From an uncultured Pirellulales bacterium (GTDB lineage: Bacteria; Planctomycetota; Planctomycetia; Pirellulales; Thermoguttaceae), in the NCBI GenBank assembly GCA_938015445.1, contig CALLPE010000002.1, positions 1 to 48,890 of the forward strand: DNA of 48,890 nt, given 5' to 3'. Below, piece by piece: positions 37,101-45,702 of the stretch; position 1 is the stretch's first letter, and each line of letters opens with the position of its first letter. The position numbers and the translations under genes are program-made. The notes beneath the pieces were generated by a model. It saw only the letters and a list, made by a program, of their open reading frames with translations. It did not search any database and was not told where the DNA came from.

Positions 37101-37361
37101 CCGACACGTCCCTCGACGTACATCCCGCCTGTACAGTTGACCGAACCAGAGGCCGAGTCCGCCCACCGGCCTGCGCCGCTCGAGCTGCCGCCAGAAGCCC
37201 GTATCGCCAGCTTTGCCGAGGTAGAATGGGGCCTGACCGAGGAGCAAGCCGTCGCCGAGGCCCGCCGCTGCCTCAGATGCGACTTGCAAACCCAGGACGC
37301 ACAAGCCAAGCTGGCCGCCTGGCAAGTGCATCAGGAAGTGGGAGTTTCTGCGCATGGCTGA
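34164..37361 (+). CDS. NuoF-GltD fusion, flavin/NAD(P)H-handling subunit
   Basis: This 1065-residue protein fuses several modules. Residues 1-105 are a thioredoxin-like [2Fe-2S] domain with Cys35, Cys59 and Cys66/70. Residues 135-548 are NuoF-like, with the FMN/NADH motifs GLRGRGGAGFPTWRKW (about 185-200) and NADEGDPGAF, and the [4Fe-4S] ligands CGACVPC plus a later Cys. Residues 550-640 form a GltD-type N-terminal Fe-S region with two Cys groups (CPAVVC...CQHICP and CARVCHQPCEANC). Residues 660-1050 are an NAD(P)H/FAD oxidoreductase with GAGPAGL and VVGGGNTAID. Two nucleotide sites suggest bifurcation or transhydrogenation. ATG 34164 follows GAGG. The end overlaps the next gene by 8 nt. Confidence 0.85.
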   Translation: MNLRDFETLCQQARQRWEALHRSPKPRITVGAATCGRSAGALEVIEAAQAALHRLKSDCTVMEVGCFGPCYAEPIVTIFRPGNPGIVYGNVTAQRVEQLIQQCLSDDRPPSEGALGVLADSPLGDIPPLDQTPLMRWQVRRVLRNCGLIDPTNLEHYLANGGYTGLVKALRMSPEEVIDEVRRAGLRGRGGAGFPTWRKWQFCAQAPSEQKYVVCNADEGDPGAFMNRSLIEGDPHAVLEGMLIAARAVGATRGYIYCRAEYPLALERLRTAIQQAEQHGLLGEDIFGSGFSFCISIMEGAGAFVCGEETALLASIEGRRGTPRPRPPFPAVSGLWGKPTVINNVETLASAALIMQNGADWFAQYGTEASKGTKTFSLVGKVKRTGLVEVPLGTTLRRIIFDIGGGIIDDRPFKAVQTGGPSGGCVPASLLDIPIDYDSLQAAGTIMGSGGLVVMDDRTCMVDVARYFIDFAQKESCGACVPCRLGTRQLLDILRDVTSGNSQPEDIELLEELALAIKAGSLCGLGQTAPNPVLTTLRYFRHEYEAHVRRKRCPAVVCRELVSSPCQHICPIGTEAPVYIALIAQGRYREAYEAIVRDNPLPSVCARVCHQPCEANCQAGQWGSPIAVRALKRFVMDRALAEGWHPGSTPSSPPAPPSGKKVAVVGAGPAGLMAGYRLARLGHKVIIFDALSTPGGALAACIPDYRLPKQVLQADIQFIQNAGVEFRTSVYVGRDVSWDDLCDQFDAVFVAAGAHKSRKLGLPNEDAVGVIDALEFLKQIKLGGAVEIGPHVGVVGGGNTAIDAARTARRMPQCTKVTLIYRRTRQEMPAFAEEIEDALAEGVEMLFLAAPQRILVADGKLCGLECVRTTMGEPDESGRRRPIAVEGSQFTIPLDTLLVAVGEEPDISLIGRGHRLTLSARGKTPICQDTLATDIPGVFAGGDAVTGPGTVLDAMAAGKLAAEMIDKYLRGQPLERKHQPTRPSTYIPPVQLTEPEAESAHRPAPLELPPEARIASFAEVEWGLTEEQAVAEARRCLRCDLQTQDAQAKLAAWQVHQEVGVSAHG

Positions 37362-40086
37362 CTTGCGGTTGACGATCGACGGCCGGCAAGTGGTTGTTGC
37401 CCAGGGTGCGACAATACTGGAAGCCGCACTGGACGCCGGCATCTACATCCCCCACCTGTGCCACCATCCGGACCTCAAGCCGGTCGGCATTTGCCGGCTG
37501 TGCATGGTGGAAGTGGCTGGGCGGGGAATGACGCTGGCCTGCCTGGCGCCGGCCGAAGACGGCATGGTGGTAAAGACCGAGAGCCAGCAGATCGACAAAG
37601 TTCGTCGCGTGGCCCTGGAGTTGCTGCTGGTCAACCATCCTGGCGATTGCCTGACCTGCGCCAAGAACAACCGCTGCCAATTGCAGCGCATCGCCGCCTA
37701 CGTGGGCGTATCTCCCCAACGGTTTGCGCGGCTCCGCCGCACCGAAAAAACACTTCCGCCGGACGATTCCAATCCGTTTTTCCTCTTCGACCCCAACCAG
37801 TGCGTGTTGTGCGGGATATGCATTCGTACCTGCGACGAGATTGTGGGCGCCAACGCCATCGACTTCGCTTTTCGCGGCTTCCAGACGATGGTGAGCACCC
37901 TAAGCGGCCGGTGGGTGGAATCTAGCTGCGTTTCCTGCGGCGAATGCGTGGTTCGTTGCCCGGTGGCCGCGCTGGTTCCCAAGCGCTATCAGCAGCCGCA
38001 ACACGAAGTGCAGACCGTCTGCCCTTACTGTGGCGTAGGGTGTACGATATATGTGGGGATACGCGGCGGGCGAATCGTGGCCGTCGGCGGCGACCGCCAA
38101 AGCCCGGTCAACCAAGGCCGCTTGTGCGTCAAGGGGCGTTTTGGGCACGATTTCGTGCATCACCCCGATCGCCTGACCACCCCGCTGGTGCGCCGCGATG
38201 GCCAGCTTGTTCCGGTCGCTTGGGATGAAGCATTGGAACTCGTGGCCCGACAGTTCGACCAGTATCGGGGCGATGCCTTCGCCGCCATGTCCTCGGCCCG
38301 CTGCACCAACGAAGAGAACTACTTGATGCAGAAGCTGGTCCGGGCCGTGTTGGGCACAAACAACATAGATCACTGTGCGCGGCTGTGTCATTCGCCTTCG
38401 GTGGCCGGTCTGGCGCGGACGCTGGGCAGCGGGGCGATGACCAATACCATCCAAGATATCGCCCAGTCGCGGTGCATATTCGCCATCGGCACCAACACCA
38501 CTGCCGCTCATCCCGTGCTGGCCCTGAAAGTGGTCGAGGCCGTCCGCCGCGGTGCCAAACTGATCGTGGCCAATCCCAAGCACATCGACCTTGACCGGCA
38601 CGCCACCCTGCGGCTGCAACATCAACCCGGCAGCGACGTGGCGCTGTTGATGGGCATGGCGCGGGTGATCGCCGAAGAAAGGCTGTACGACGCGGAGTTC
38701 ATCGCCCGGCGGACAGTCGATTTCGACGCCTTCCGCGCTTCGCTGGAGCGCTTCCCGCTGGAGTTCGTCGAGCAAGCCACCGGCGTGCCGCGGCAGCACA
38801 TCGTCGAAGCCGCCCGTATGTTCGCCAATCACAAACCGGCCAGCATCTTGTACGCCATGGGCATTACCCAGCATACCCACGGCACCGATAACGTGCTGGC
38901 CATCAGCAACCTGGCGCTATTGACTGGCAATTTGGGGATTCCTGGCGGCGGCATAAATCCGCTGCGCGGCCAAGGCAACGTGCAAGGGGCCTGCGACATG
39001 GGCGCGCTGCCCAACGTGCTGCCCGGCTATCAGCGCGTCGACGACCCCCAAATACGCAGCAAGTTCGAAGCCGTTTGGGGCTGCACTTTGCCGCCGGGGC
39101 CCGGACTGGCTCTGACCGAGATGTTCGACGCTATGTTGCGTGGGCAAATCAAGGCGGTTTACTTGATGGGTGAAAACCCCCTCTTAAGTGAGGCCGACGC
39201 CCAGCACGCCGAACGCGCGTTGCGACAGCTCGACTTCCTGGTAGTGCAAGACATCTTCCTGACCGAAACGGCCCGCCTGGCTCACGTGGTGTTGCCGGCA
39301 GCCAGTTCGGCTGAGAAAGATGGCACTTTCACCAACACCGAGCGCCGCGTGCAGCGTGTGCGTAAGGCGGTCGATCCGCCGGGAGAGGCCAAGCCCGACT
39401 GGTGGATCATCTGCCAGATTGCACAGCGGTTGGGGGCCAGCGGTTTTTCGTTCTCGCATCCGCAGGAAATCATGTCCGAGATCGCTTCGCTGACGCCCAT
39501 CTACGGCGGCATGGCCTACCAGCGGCTGGAGCCACAAGGTCTGCAATGGCCGTGTCCCAGCATGGACCATCCCGGCACGCCTATCTTGCACACCCAGCGC
39601 TTCGCCACACCCGACGGCAAAGCCCGCTTCGTACCACTCGATTACAAGCCTCCGGCCGAACTGCCCGACGATGAATACCCGCTGCTGCTGACCACCGACC
39701 GCAGCCTCTATCAGTATCACACCGGCACTATGACCCGCCGCGTGGAAGGCCTCGAGGTGCTCGACGGTCAGGAGCGGCTGTGCATTAATCCACACGATGC
39801 CGCTGCAATGCAACTGGCAGACGGTCAGCAGGTGATCGTTCGTTCGCGGCGCGGCCGGGTGATGGTCAGGGTCAAAGTCACCTCGTCGTGTCAGCCAGGT
39901 GTGGTTTCTCTTACCTTCCACTTCGCCGAAACGCCCACCAACGTGTTGACTCACGCCGCCTTGGACCCGGTGGCCAAAATACCCGAAACCAAAGTCTGCG
40001 CCGTGCGCATCGAACCGCTCGACGGGCCGCCGCAGCCCGGCTTACACCAACAAATCACCGATACGACCTCGTGTGCCGGCCGCTAA
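37354..40086 (+). CDS. Formate dehydrogenase catalytic (molybdopterin) subunit, Cys type
   Basis: The 910-residue enzyme oxidises formate or reduces CO2. The N-terminus is NuoG-like: a [2Fe-2S] domain (Cys36, 47, 50, 63), a His/Cys-ligated cluster (HPGDCLTCAKNNRC, about 95-108) and a double [4Fe-4S] ferredoxin (CVLCGICIRTC, CVSCGECVVRC). The molybdopterin domain begins CPYCGVGC (223-230). The metal ligand is Cys345 in RLCHSPSVAGL, with His346 beside it, in the place of selenocysteine; no in-frame TGA is read. The 8-nt overlap with the upstream gene indicates translational coupling. Mo or W cannot be distinguished by eye. No fdhD-like maturation gene lies nearby. Confidence 0.9.
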   Translation: MADLRLTIDGRQVVVAQGATILEAALDAGIYIPHLCHHPDLKPVGICRLCMVEVAGRGMTLACLAPAEDGMVVKTESQQIDKVRRVALELLLVNHPGDCLTCAKNNRCQLQRIAAYVGVSPQRFARLRRTEKTLPPDDSNPFFLFDPNQCVLCGICIRTCDEIVGANAIDFAFRGFQTMVSTLSGRWVESSCVSCGECVVRCPVAALVPKRYQQPQHEVQTVCPYCGVGCTIYVGIRGGRIVAVGGDRQSPVNQGRLCVKGRFGHDFVHHPDRLTTPLVRRDGQLVPVAWDEALELVARQFDQYRGDAFAAMSSARCTNEENYLMQKLVRAVLGTNNIDHCARLCHSPSVAGLARTLGSGAMTNTIQDIAQSRCIFAIGTNTTAAHPVLALKVVEAVRRGAKLIVANPKHIDLDRHATLRLQHQPGSDVALLMGMARVIAEERLYDAEFIARRTVDFDAFRASLERFPLEFVEQATGVPRQHIVEAARMFANHKPASILYAMGITQHTHGTDNVLAISNLALLTGNLGIPGGGINPLRGQGNVQGACDMGALPNVLPGYQRVDDPQIRSKFEAVWGCTLPPGPGLALTEMFDAMLRGQIKAVYLMGENPLLSEADAQHAERALRQLDFLVVQDIFLTETARLAHVVLPAASSAEKDGTFTNTERRVQRVRKAVDPPGEAKPDWWIICQIAQRLGASGFSFSHPQEIMSEIASLTPIYGGMAYQRLEPQGLQWPCPSMDHPGTPILHTQRFATPDGKARFVPLDYKPPAELPDDEYPLLLTTDRSLYQYHTGTMTRRVEGLEVLDGQERLCINPHDAAAMQLADGQQVIVRSRRGRVMVRVKVTSSCQPGVVSLTFHFAETPTNVLTHAALDPVAKIPETKVCAVRIEPLDGPPQPGLHQQITDTTSCAGR

Positions 40087-40436
40087 GCAATTGCTGCGAG
40101 AGCCGCCGGTCTGCCTATCGCGCGGCTTTTGGGGGGACTGGAGTTTACCCAGTGCTGGGCTAACCCGAATAAGTGTGACTGCTGAAAGTGCTTCGACTAG
40201 ATGTAGTCCGGTGGGCACTGCAAGCGTTGATAGCACCGTTGCGTTTTGGCTATCAGCTTAAACACCTCGACCACTCGCTGGGCGCACCGAAAATTGCCGC
40301 AAATCCAAAGCCGGCAACAAATCCTGGCAAAATCGGCACTGGCCAAACTCCATTTGCGAATGGCTGACACTGTCGGTCCGCGGCAGTATCGTCGTCGGTT
40401 GGATAGCCGAACACTTCGCCGATGCGGAGTAAGCTC
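40087..40436. other. Spacer dominated by dispersed-repeat copy 2
   Basis: Most of the spacer is the repeat copy at 40140-40363; no gene was recognised. Confidence 0.6.
40140..40363. repeat. Dispersed intergenic repeat, copy 2
   Basis: The same element as 27-303, in the same orientation. The 50-nt core at 40224-40273 is identical to 111-160, including the TGATAGC/GCTATCA inverted repeat. The 17-bp tandem units present in copy 1 are missing. It lies between the formate dehydrogenase operon and the broken methyltransferase gene. Confidence 0.85.
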
Positions 40437-41346
40437 ATGGTAGGATCATATAGCGCCGGCAGCGATCAGCCAAAGCCGGTAAACGTGGCCAGCGTACCAC
40501 ACCGCAGCCCCTTCCGCTACCCAGGGGGGGAAAACGTGGCTCGTGCAGTGTGTCCGCGCTTGGATGCACTGTATCGAGCCCAAGCCCCGAGTCTTCGTCT
40601 AGCCGTTCGCTGGCGGTGCCATTGTCGGACTAACCGTGGCGGCCGAGCGGCTTGCCGACCGAGTGATCCTCGCGGAACTCGACGCCGCTGTGGCTGCCGT
40701 GTGGAAAGTAATCTTAAGCGGCGAGGCGGAGTCCCTGGTGCGACGAATTCTCGATTTCGAGGTTACCCGCGACAACGTGCTTCGGGTGTTACGAAGCAAA
40801 CCACAAAACGAGCATGAACTGGCGTTTCAAACTATCGTCCGCAATCGGATGCAGCGCGGGGGAATCCTTGCCCGGGGCGCAAGCCTTGTAAAGTGCGGAG
40901 AGAACGGCCGCGGGCTGTGCTCCCGATGGTATCCGGCGACGCTGGCCCGGCGCATCCGCGCCATTGCCGAAATGCGCGATCGAATCGAGTTCTTTCACAT
41001 CGACGCCTTCGCGATTATTCCCCAGTTCGCAAGGCAGAAAACAGCCGCAGTGTTCATCGATCCTCCGTACACCGCGGGGGGAAAGCACGCGGGAAAACGA
41101 TTGTACACCCATTATGTCGTGGATCATCAGTCGCTTTTCGCTTTCGCCCAGCGCGCCGCCTGCGCCGTGATGATGACCTACGATGAATCGACGGAAGTGC
41201 TCGAGCTGGCCCGGCGGTTCCGCTTGTGTGTCAACCGCGTGCCTATGAAGAGCACGCATCACCGAGTAGCCTTCGAGCTTGTGCTGACCAACCGGCCATG
41301 GACGCTTGCTCCGGCGTCGTCGTGCACTCGGACTCTGTTCGATTAG
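40437..41346 (+). pseudogene. D12-class DNA adenine methyltransferase (Dam-like), broken
   Basis: The pieces together match a DNA N6-adenine methyltransferase. The N-terminal SPFRYPGG motif at about 40512-40530 leads into a run of seven G (40524-40530) followed by four A. Removing one G restores the frame to read GGKTWLVQCV and on to PRVFV. A TAG at 40600-40602 then replaces the expected Glu codon of the FVEPFAGG AdoMet-binding motif. After it the frame is open to 41346, with the catalytic motif IV IDPPYT at about 41056-41073. The two lesions, a frameshift and a nonsense change, are independent, so sequencing error alone is unlikely. It is an orphan; no restriction gene is seen next to it. 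Confidence 0.85.
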
Positions 41347-41444
41347 CCTTCCGTCGTTCTCAGGCTTGCCGGCGGCACGGATGAGCTTCGCAGTGCTGGG
41401 CCATGGTCGGCTACGTCGGGGAACGGGCAGGTTTTTGGGCCTGG

Positions 41445-42230
41445 TCAGCACGTGGGGCGGCCGTCCAGCTCGGCGGCAAAAAGCGCAGCGCCCAGTGCGC
41501 CGACGAACTGCGCGTCTGGCGGCACCAGCGCCGGGGTGCCGAAGGCTTCGGAAGCCAACTGGGCCAGCACGGGATTGTGGGCCACTACGCCGCCGGTGAG
41601 CACCAGGGGGCCGTGCAGCGTGTCCATCTCCACTACCCGCTTGACCACCGAATGCAGCGCCGCGCGGACGATGTCCTCGACCTTCTCTCCGGCGCGGATG
41701 CGCTCCAAAATCTCCGTGGCGGCGAATACTGTGCAAAAACTGTTCAGGGCGATGTGTTTGGTCGAGCGAGCAGCAAGCTCGTTAAGCTGTTCCAGCCGCA
41801 GGTCCAACCGGAGGGCGATTTCTTCCAGAAAAGCGCCTGTGCCGGCGGCGCACTTGCGGTTCATCTTGAAGCCGGTGCGGCGCCCTTGCTCGTCTAGGTG
41901 GATGACTTTGCTGTCCTGCGCCCCGATGTCGATGACTGTCATCCGGTGTGGGAAGTAATGGAATGCTCCCCGGCCGTGGCAGGCGATTTCTGTACGCCGC
42001 TCGGTCGCCCAGGGCACGTTGTCGCGCCCGTAGCCAGTCGACACAGCAGCCGCCAGTTGAGTGGCGGCCAGTGCGGAGGCAGCCAAGGCTTCTTCCAGAC
42101 AGCGTTGGGCAGCCAGAGTATAGTCCACCCCCGAGCGGCGAACAGCTTTGGCTACCACCTGGCGCTGCTGGTCGATGATCACCAATTTGGCCGCCGAAGC
42201 GCCGATGTCGATTCCGCAGAAGTATCGCAT
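41445..42230 (-). CDS. BadF/HgdC-family ATPase (2-hydroxyacyl-CoA dehydratase activase type)
   Basis: The 261-residue ASKHA-fold ATPase starts with the phosphate-binding GIDIGASAAKLVI and has a second DIGAQDSKVI. The [4Fe-4S] cluster bridging the homodimer is supplied by the Cys in RKCAAGTGAFLE and the one in NSFCTVFA. In the family it drives low-potential electrons by ATP hydrolysis into a partner dehydratase or reductase. ATG 42230 lies 19 bp after the stop of the HgdB-like gene, so the two are an operon and probably a functional pair, as in E. coli YjiL/YjiM-type pairs. Oxygen sensitivity is expected from family knowledge. Confidence 0.85.
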   Translation of the reverse strand: MRYFCGIDIGASAAKLVIIDQQRQVVAKAVRRSGVDYTLAAQRCLEEALAASALAATQLAAAVSTGYGRDNVPWATERRTEIACHGRGAFHYFPHRMTVIDIGAQDSKVIHLDEQGRRTGFKMNRKCAAGTGAFLEEIALRLDLRLEQLNELAARSTKHIALNSFCTVFAATEILERIRAGEKVEDIVRAALHSVVKRVVEMDTLHGPLVLTGGVVAHNPVLAQLASEAFGTPALVPPDAQFVGALGAALFAAELDGRPTC

Positions 42231-42249
42231 ACCGCTTGCGCCTGCCCGA

Positions 42250-43479
42250 TCAGCTTTCGGCCAGTTGCTCCACGAAGGCCTGGATGTTGGTGCGCGTCTG
42301 TTCTTCGCTGTACAGCCGCAGGTCGTTCAGGTCGCCGTTGATGATCAGATAGGGTTTACCCAGCCGGTCGCGCAAACGCTGCGGCATGCCGTAACGGTTA
42401 TTGGAGTTGTTCGGGCAGGTTTTGGCGTCGTGGAAGATAATGCCGTCGATGGAGAACTGCTGGGCCATGTGGGCAATGTAGTCCTCTTTTTCCGGGTCGC
42501 TGCGGCAGATGAAGATGCTGGTGTACGCCCGCGCCATGCTTCGAAACGGGTCGGCCGGGTCCAGCGCCTCGAACACCCAACTGTTGCAATAGGTCGAGGC
42601 CACCACGCAGGTCTTCAGTTCGATGAACTGTTCGGCCAGCGGTCGGAGTTTTCCCCAGATAGGCATTCCTTCCCAATACAGCCGGAAGCGCTCGCCGGCT
42701 ACGGCCGCCACCCCGTCGGCGATGCGCTGCCGCAGCTCGTCGAGCAATACTTGGTAATACTCGACCGCTGCCTGCTCGCCGCGCAGCACCACGGCCGGCC
42801 CCATCTGAGTTGTACCGTCGAAGAACGTTATCGGAGATGGTCTTTGGGCAGCGGTTTCCAGCACCGCTTTCCACAGCACCGTACACTGCCGCGACAGTTC
42901 GATCACCTCGGAAAGCCGCCCGGGGTCCAGCCTCATCGCGGCGATCTTCTCCAGCGGTTCGACCAGCTCTTCGAGTTGCCGGGCTACGTCGTCGATGATC
43001 GACTCGCTGAGCGAGCCGATGGCCCGCGGCGTAAATACGCCAAGGCAGGGCACCTCGAAGTAGCGCGAATAAAACTGGAACCAGTCTTGCACGTCGCGGC
43101 ACTGGTTGGTGTTGAACACTAGCACATCTGGCCTGGGCGGGCCGCTAAGCCCCAGCTTCTTCAGCGGCGTTTCCCCTTTGATGAACGACCCGATGTCGCT
43201 GGTCAGATAGGAGCATATATCGGGCGAGAACCCGCGCGCGTTGGCCAGCGGAATCAGCTCGGTGGCCATCCGCGTCGCGCCGAGCATCGCCCCATGGTTT
43301 TCCGGAAAATAGACCAAAAATCCCAGCGCGCGCAGCAATTCGGCCGGGCCGACGCTGGTACACCAGGCGACTTTCTGGCCTTGCTGAGCGGCTTGGCCCA
43401 ACTGGGCGAAATACTGGCCCATCACGCTCCGCAGCTTCTTGGAGGATTCGAACTCTTTTCGTTCAGGCGCTGTTGACAT
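42250..43479 (-). CDS. HgdB/BcrC-family Fe-S protein, partner of the activase
   Basis: The protein, about 409 residues, belongs to the 2-hydroxyacyl-CoA dehydratase D-component / benzoyl-CoA reductase subunit family. Cluster-ligand candidates occur in AWCTSVG, DICSYLTSDIG, NQCRDVQDW and the C-terminal block DAKTCPNNSN. Only one such subunit is encoded, where classical dehydratases have two; single-subunit relatives are known as YjiM-type or double-cubane cluster proteins. I use ATG 43479; TTG 43485 is two codons longer. It precedes the activase by 19 bp and follows the FadB-like gene by 133 bp. The substrate is unknown. Confidence 0.75.
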   Translation of the reverse strand: MSTAPERKEFESSKKLRSVMGQYFAQLGQAAQQGQKVAWCTSVGPAELLRALGFLVYFPENHGAMLGATRMATELIPLANARGFSPDICSYLTSDIGSFIKGETPLKKLGLSGPPRPDVLVFNTNQCRDVQDWFQFYSRYFEVPCLGVFTPRAIGSLSESIIDDVARQLEELVEPLEKIAAMRLDPGRLSEVIELSRQCTVLWKAVLETAAQRPSPITFFDGTTQMGPAVVLRGEQAAVEYYQVLLDELRQRIADGVAAVAGERFRLYWEGMPIWGKLRPLAEQFIELKTCVVASTYCNSWVFEALDPADPFRSMARAYTSIFICRSDPEKEDYIAHMAQQFSIDGIIFHDAKTCPNNSNNRYGMPQRLRDRLGKPYLIINGDLNDLRLYSEEQTRTNIQAFVEQLAES

Positions 43480-43612
43480 AGGCAATGAACCTTCAGTTGC
43501 ACGGATGGCGCGCTCGGCTGGCCAACGCGGCCTCGACCACCGCGGCGCTCAAGCACAGCAAGAAAGCATCTCTGCAATCCCCGATCAGCGGCCCAAACGC
43601 TCCTGCCGGTTT

Positions 43613-45685
43613 TCACTCCGCCGACCATTGCCCACAAGGCGCAAAGCGCTCTCCATTAGTTTCAGCGAGCTTTTGCAAGCGCCGGGCGACGCTGGCCAGC
43701 CCCAGGCTGCGGGCGTATCGCATTGGGCCCCCGCGAAAATCTGGAAATCCCACCCCCTGTACCATCGCCACGTCGAGGTCCGACTCGTGTTGCGCCACGC
43801 CTTCTGCGAGCACCCAAGTGGCTTCGGCGATCATACGGAACACCAGCCGCTCGGCGATTTCCGGGGCGTCGATGGTGCGCGTCGAGCAGCCTGAAGTTTG
43901 GCGCGCCTCGGCCAGCACTTGGCTGATTGTAGGATTGTGCCTGGGAGTGTAATCGCCCGGCCGGTAACTGTAAACGCCCCTGCCGGTCTTTTGCCCCAGT
44001 TGTCGCAATTGTACCAATTTGCTGACCGAAAGCGGCACCGGGCCGTGCCGCGGATAGGCCTCGCCGAGCACCTGCGCGGTGCTGGCCAGCACGTCCAGCC
44101 CGGCCATGTCGGCCAGTTGCAGCGGCCCCATGGGAAACCCGAACTCTTGGGCCACGGCATCGACATCGGCTCCCTCGGCCCCTTCTTCCAGCAGCCGGAA
44201 GGCTTCCAGCAGGTACGGCACGAACAAGCGATTTACCAGGAAGCCGGGGCGGTCGGCGACCACCACGGCCGTCTTTCGCAGGGCCTTGGCGATGGCCAGC
44301 ACGCTGGCAAGCACCTCAGATGACGTGTGCTGCGAGGGTATCACCTCGACCAGCGGCATGTGATGTGCGGGGTTGAAAAAGTGCATTCCGATCAGGCGGT
44401 GGGGATGGGCCATTCCCGCGGCCAGCGTTCCCAGCGGAATGGTTGATGTGTTCGAGGCGATGATAGTCCGCCGCCCGCAAACTGCTTCCAAACGCCCCAG
44501 CACATCCCGCTTGACCGACGGCTCCTCGAACACGGCCTCTACCACCAGTTCCGCCGAAGCAAGCTGCTCGATGGCAGTAGCTTCCGACAGTTTCTGGAGC
44601 ATCTGAGCGACCTGTTGGCGGGTGAGCTTGCCTTCCGTGGCGCGACGCTCCAGAGAGGCTTCGATCCGCTGGCGCGCTCGGGCCAGTGCCGCTTGCTCGA
44701 CGTCGTACAACATCACCTCTATGCCCGCCTGTACCAGCGCTTGGGCGATGCCGCCGCCCATATTGCCGGCCCCTACCACAGCAGCTTTTTTCGGCAGCTC
44801 GCTGTTTTTTTGGGGTGTGGCCAGCTCGTCAGTGCCGCTGCGGAGCGCCGGCGGCTTGCCCGCCTGTCGGACGGCGAAAAACAGGTAGATTTTGTTGCGC
44901 GTCGCCAAGGTCTGCATGCACTCGGCGAACGATTGTTGCTCCTGTTGCAATCCGCACTGGAACGACTTGTCCAAGCCAACCTTCACACAGCGGAGTATTT
45001 CGCGTGGGGCGATGACCTCGGGCCGCACGGTGGCCAAGAACTTCTCGGCCCAACTCCAGACGGCATCCGAAACGCCGGGCGGCGATGCGTACCTCGTCGC
45101 CGCCGCAGTTGCGCAAAGCTTTGCGGCTAGCTCCAGCGCCTCGTCGTAGCAGCAAATCGCGTCCAACAAGCCTTGTTCCAAGGCCTCTTGGGCATTCCAC
45201 GGTTTACCGGTCAGCATCAATTGCAGCGCCGACTGTACGCCCACCAGCCGCGGCAGACGCTGCGTACCGCCGGCGCCGGGGTTGATGCCCAGAGTCACCT
45301 CCGGCATCACGAAGCTGGTCTGCGGCGTGGCGATGCGCACCCGGCAGGCAGCCGCCAGCTCAACCGCCGCGCCGGCAACGCGGCCCGACAGCACCGCGGC
45401 CACAGGGATGCGGCTGTCGGCTATCTGTTGGAAAGTCTCCTGGAACGTGCGGGAAGTGCGCAGGCAATCCTCCGGCGATTGCAATTGCCGAAAGATGTGC
45501 ACGTCGGCCCCGGCGCTAAAGTGTTCCGGCCCGCCGGTTATCACCACCGCTGCCACGTCCGGTTCACTGTGCGCCCGCTGCACCGCCGCGCGAAGTGCGT
45601 CGAGCATAGCGAATCCGATGGCATTCAACGGGCGGTCATCGAGCCGCAACACCGCCAGACGCTCGGTTACCTGATAGTCGATCAT
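43613..45685 (-). CDS. Enoyl-CoA hydratase / 3-hydroxyacyl-CoA dehydrogenase fusion (FadB-like)
   Basis: The 690-residue enzyme combines a crotonase domain (about 1-190) with 3-hydroxyacyl-CoA dehydrogenase domains (about 300-680). The crotonase part has both catalytic glutamates, in AGAAVELAAACR and PEVTLGINPGAGGTQRL, and the oxyanion motif FSAGADV. The dehydrogenase has GAGNMGGGIAQ for NAD and SNTSTIPL and GMHFFNPAHHM near the active site. It hydrates enoyl-CoA and oxidises 3-hydroxyacyl-CoA in fatty- or aromatic-acid degradation. ATG 45685 is preferred; the frame extends to 45814 but would overlap the upstream gene. With 17 bp between them, it is probably co-transcribed with the phosphoesterase gene. 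Confidence 0.9.
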   Translation of the reverse strand: MIDYQVTERLAVLRLDDRPLNAIGFAMLDALRAAVQRAHSEPDVAAVVITGGPEHFSAGADVHIFRQLQSPEDCLRTSRTFQETFQQIADSRIPVAAVLSGRVAGAAVELAAACRVRIATPQTSFVMPEVTLGINPGAGGTQRLPRLVGVQSALQLMLTGKPWNAQEALEQGLLDAICCYDEALELAAKLCATAAATRYASPPGVSDAVWSWAEKFLATVRPEVIAPREILRCVKVGLDKSFQCGLQQEQQSFAECMQTLATRNKIYLFFAVRQAGKPPALRSGTDELATPQKNSELPKKAAVVGAGNMGGGIAQALVQAGIEVMLYDVEQAALARARQRIEASLERRATEGKLTRQQVAQMLQKLSEATAIEQLASAELVVEAVFEEPSVKRDVLGRLEAVCGRRTIIASNTSTIPLGTLAAGMAHPHRLIGMHFFNPAHHMPLVEVIPSQHTSSEVLASVLAIAKALRKTAVVVADRPGFLVNRLFVPYLLEAFRLLEEGAEGADVDAVAQEFGFPMGPLQLADMAGLDVLASTAQVLGEAYPRHGPVPLSVSKLVQLRQLGQKTGRGVYSYRPGDYTPRHNPTISQVLAEARQTSGCSTRTIDAPEIAERLVFRMIAEATWVLAEGVAQHESDLDVAMVQGVGFPDFRGGPMRYARSLGLASVARRLQKLAETNGERFAPCGQWSAE

Positions 45686-45702
45686 GTAGTGTAGGCGCAG
45701 GT

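Noticed and set aside
38374..38400. Possible selenocysteine at the formate dehydrogenase active site
   Set aside because: The codon at residue 345 is TGT (Cys); no in-frame TGA occurs in the gene.
27..40140. The 40-kb segment between the two dispersed repeats as a genomic island
   Set aside because: Gene content and composition inside look like ordinary planctomycete chromosome; no integrase, transposase or end-of-tRNA duplication was seen.
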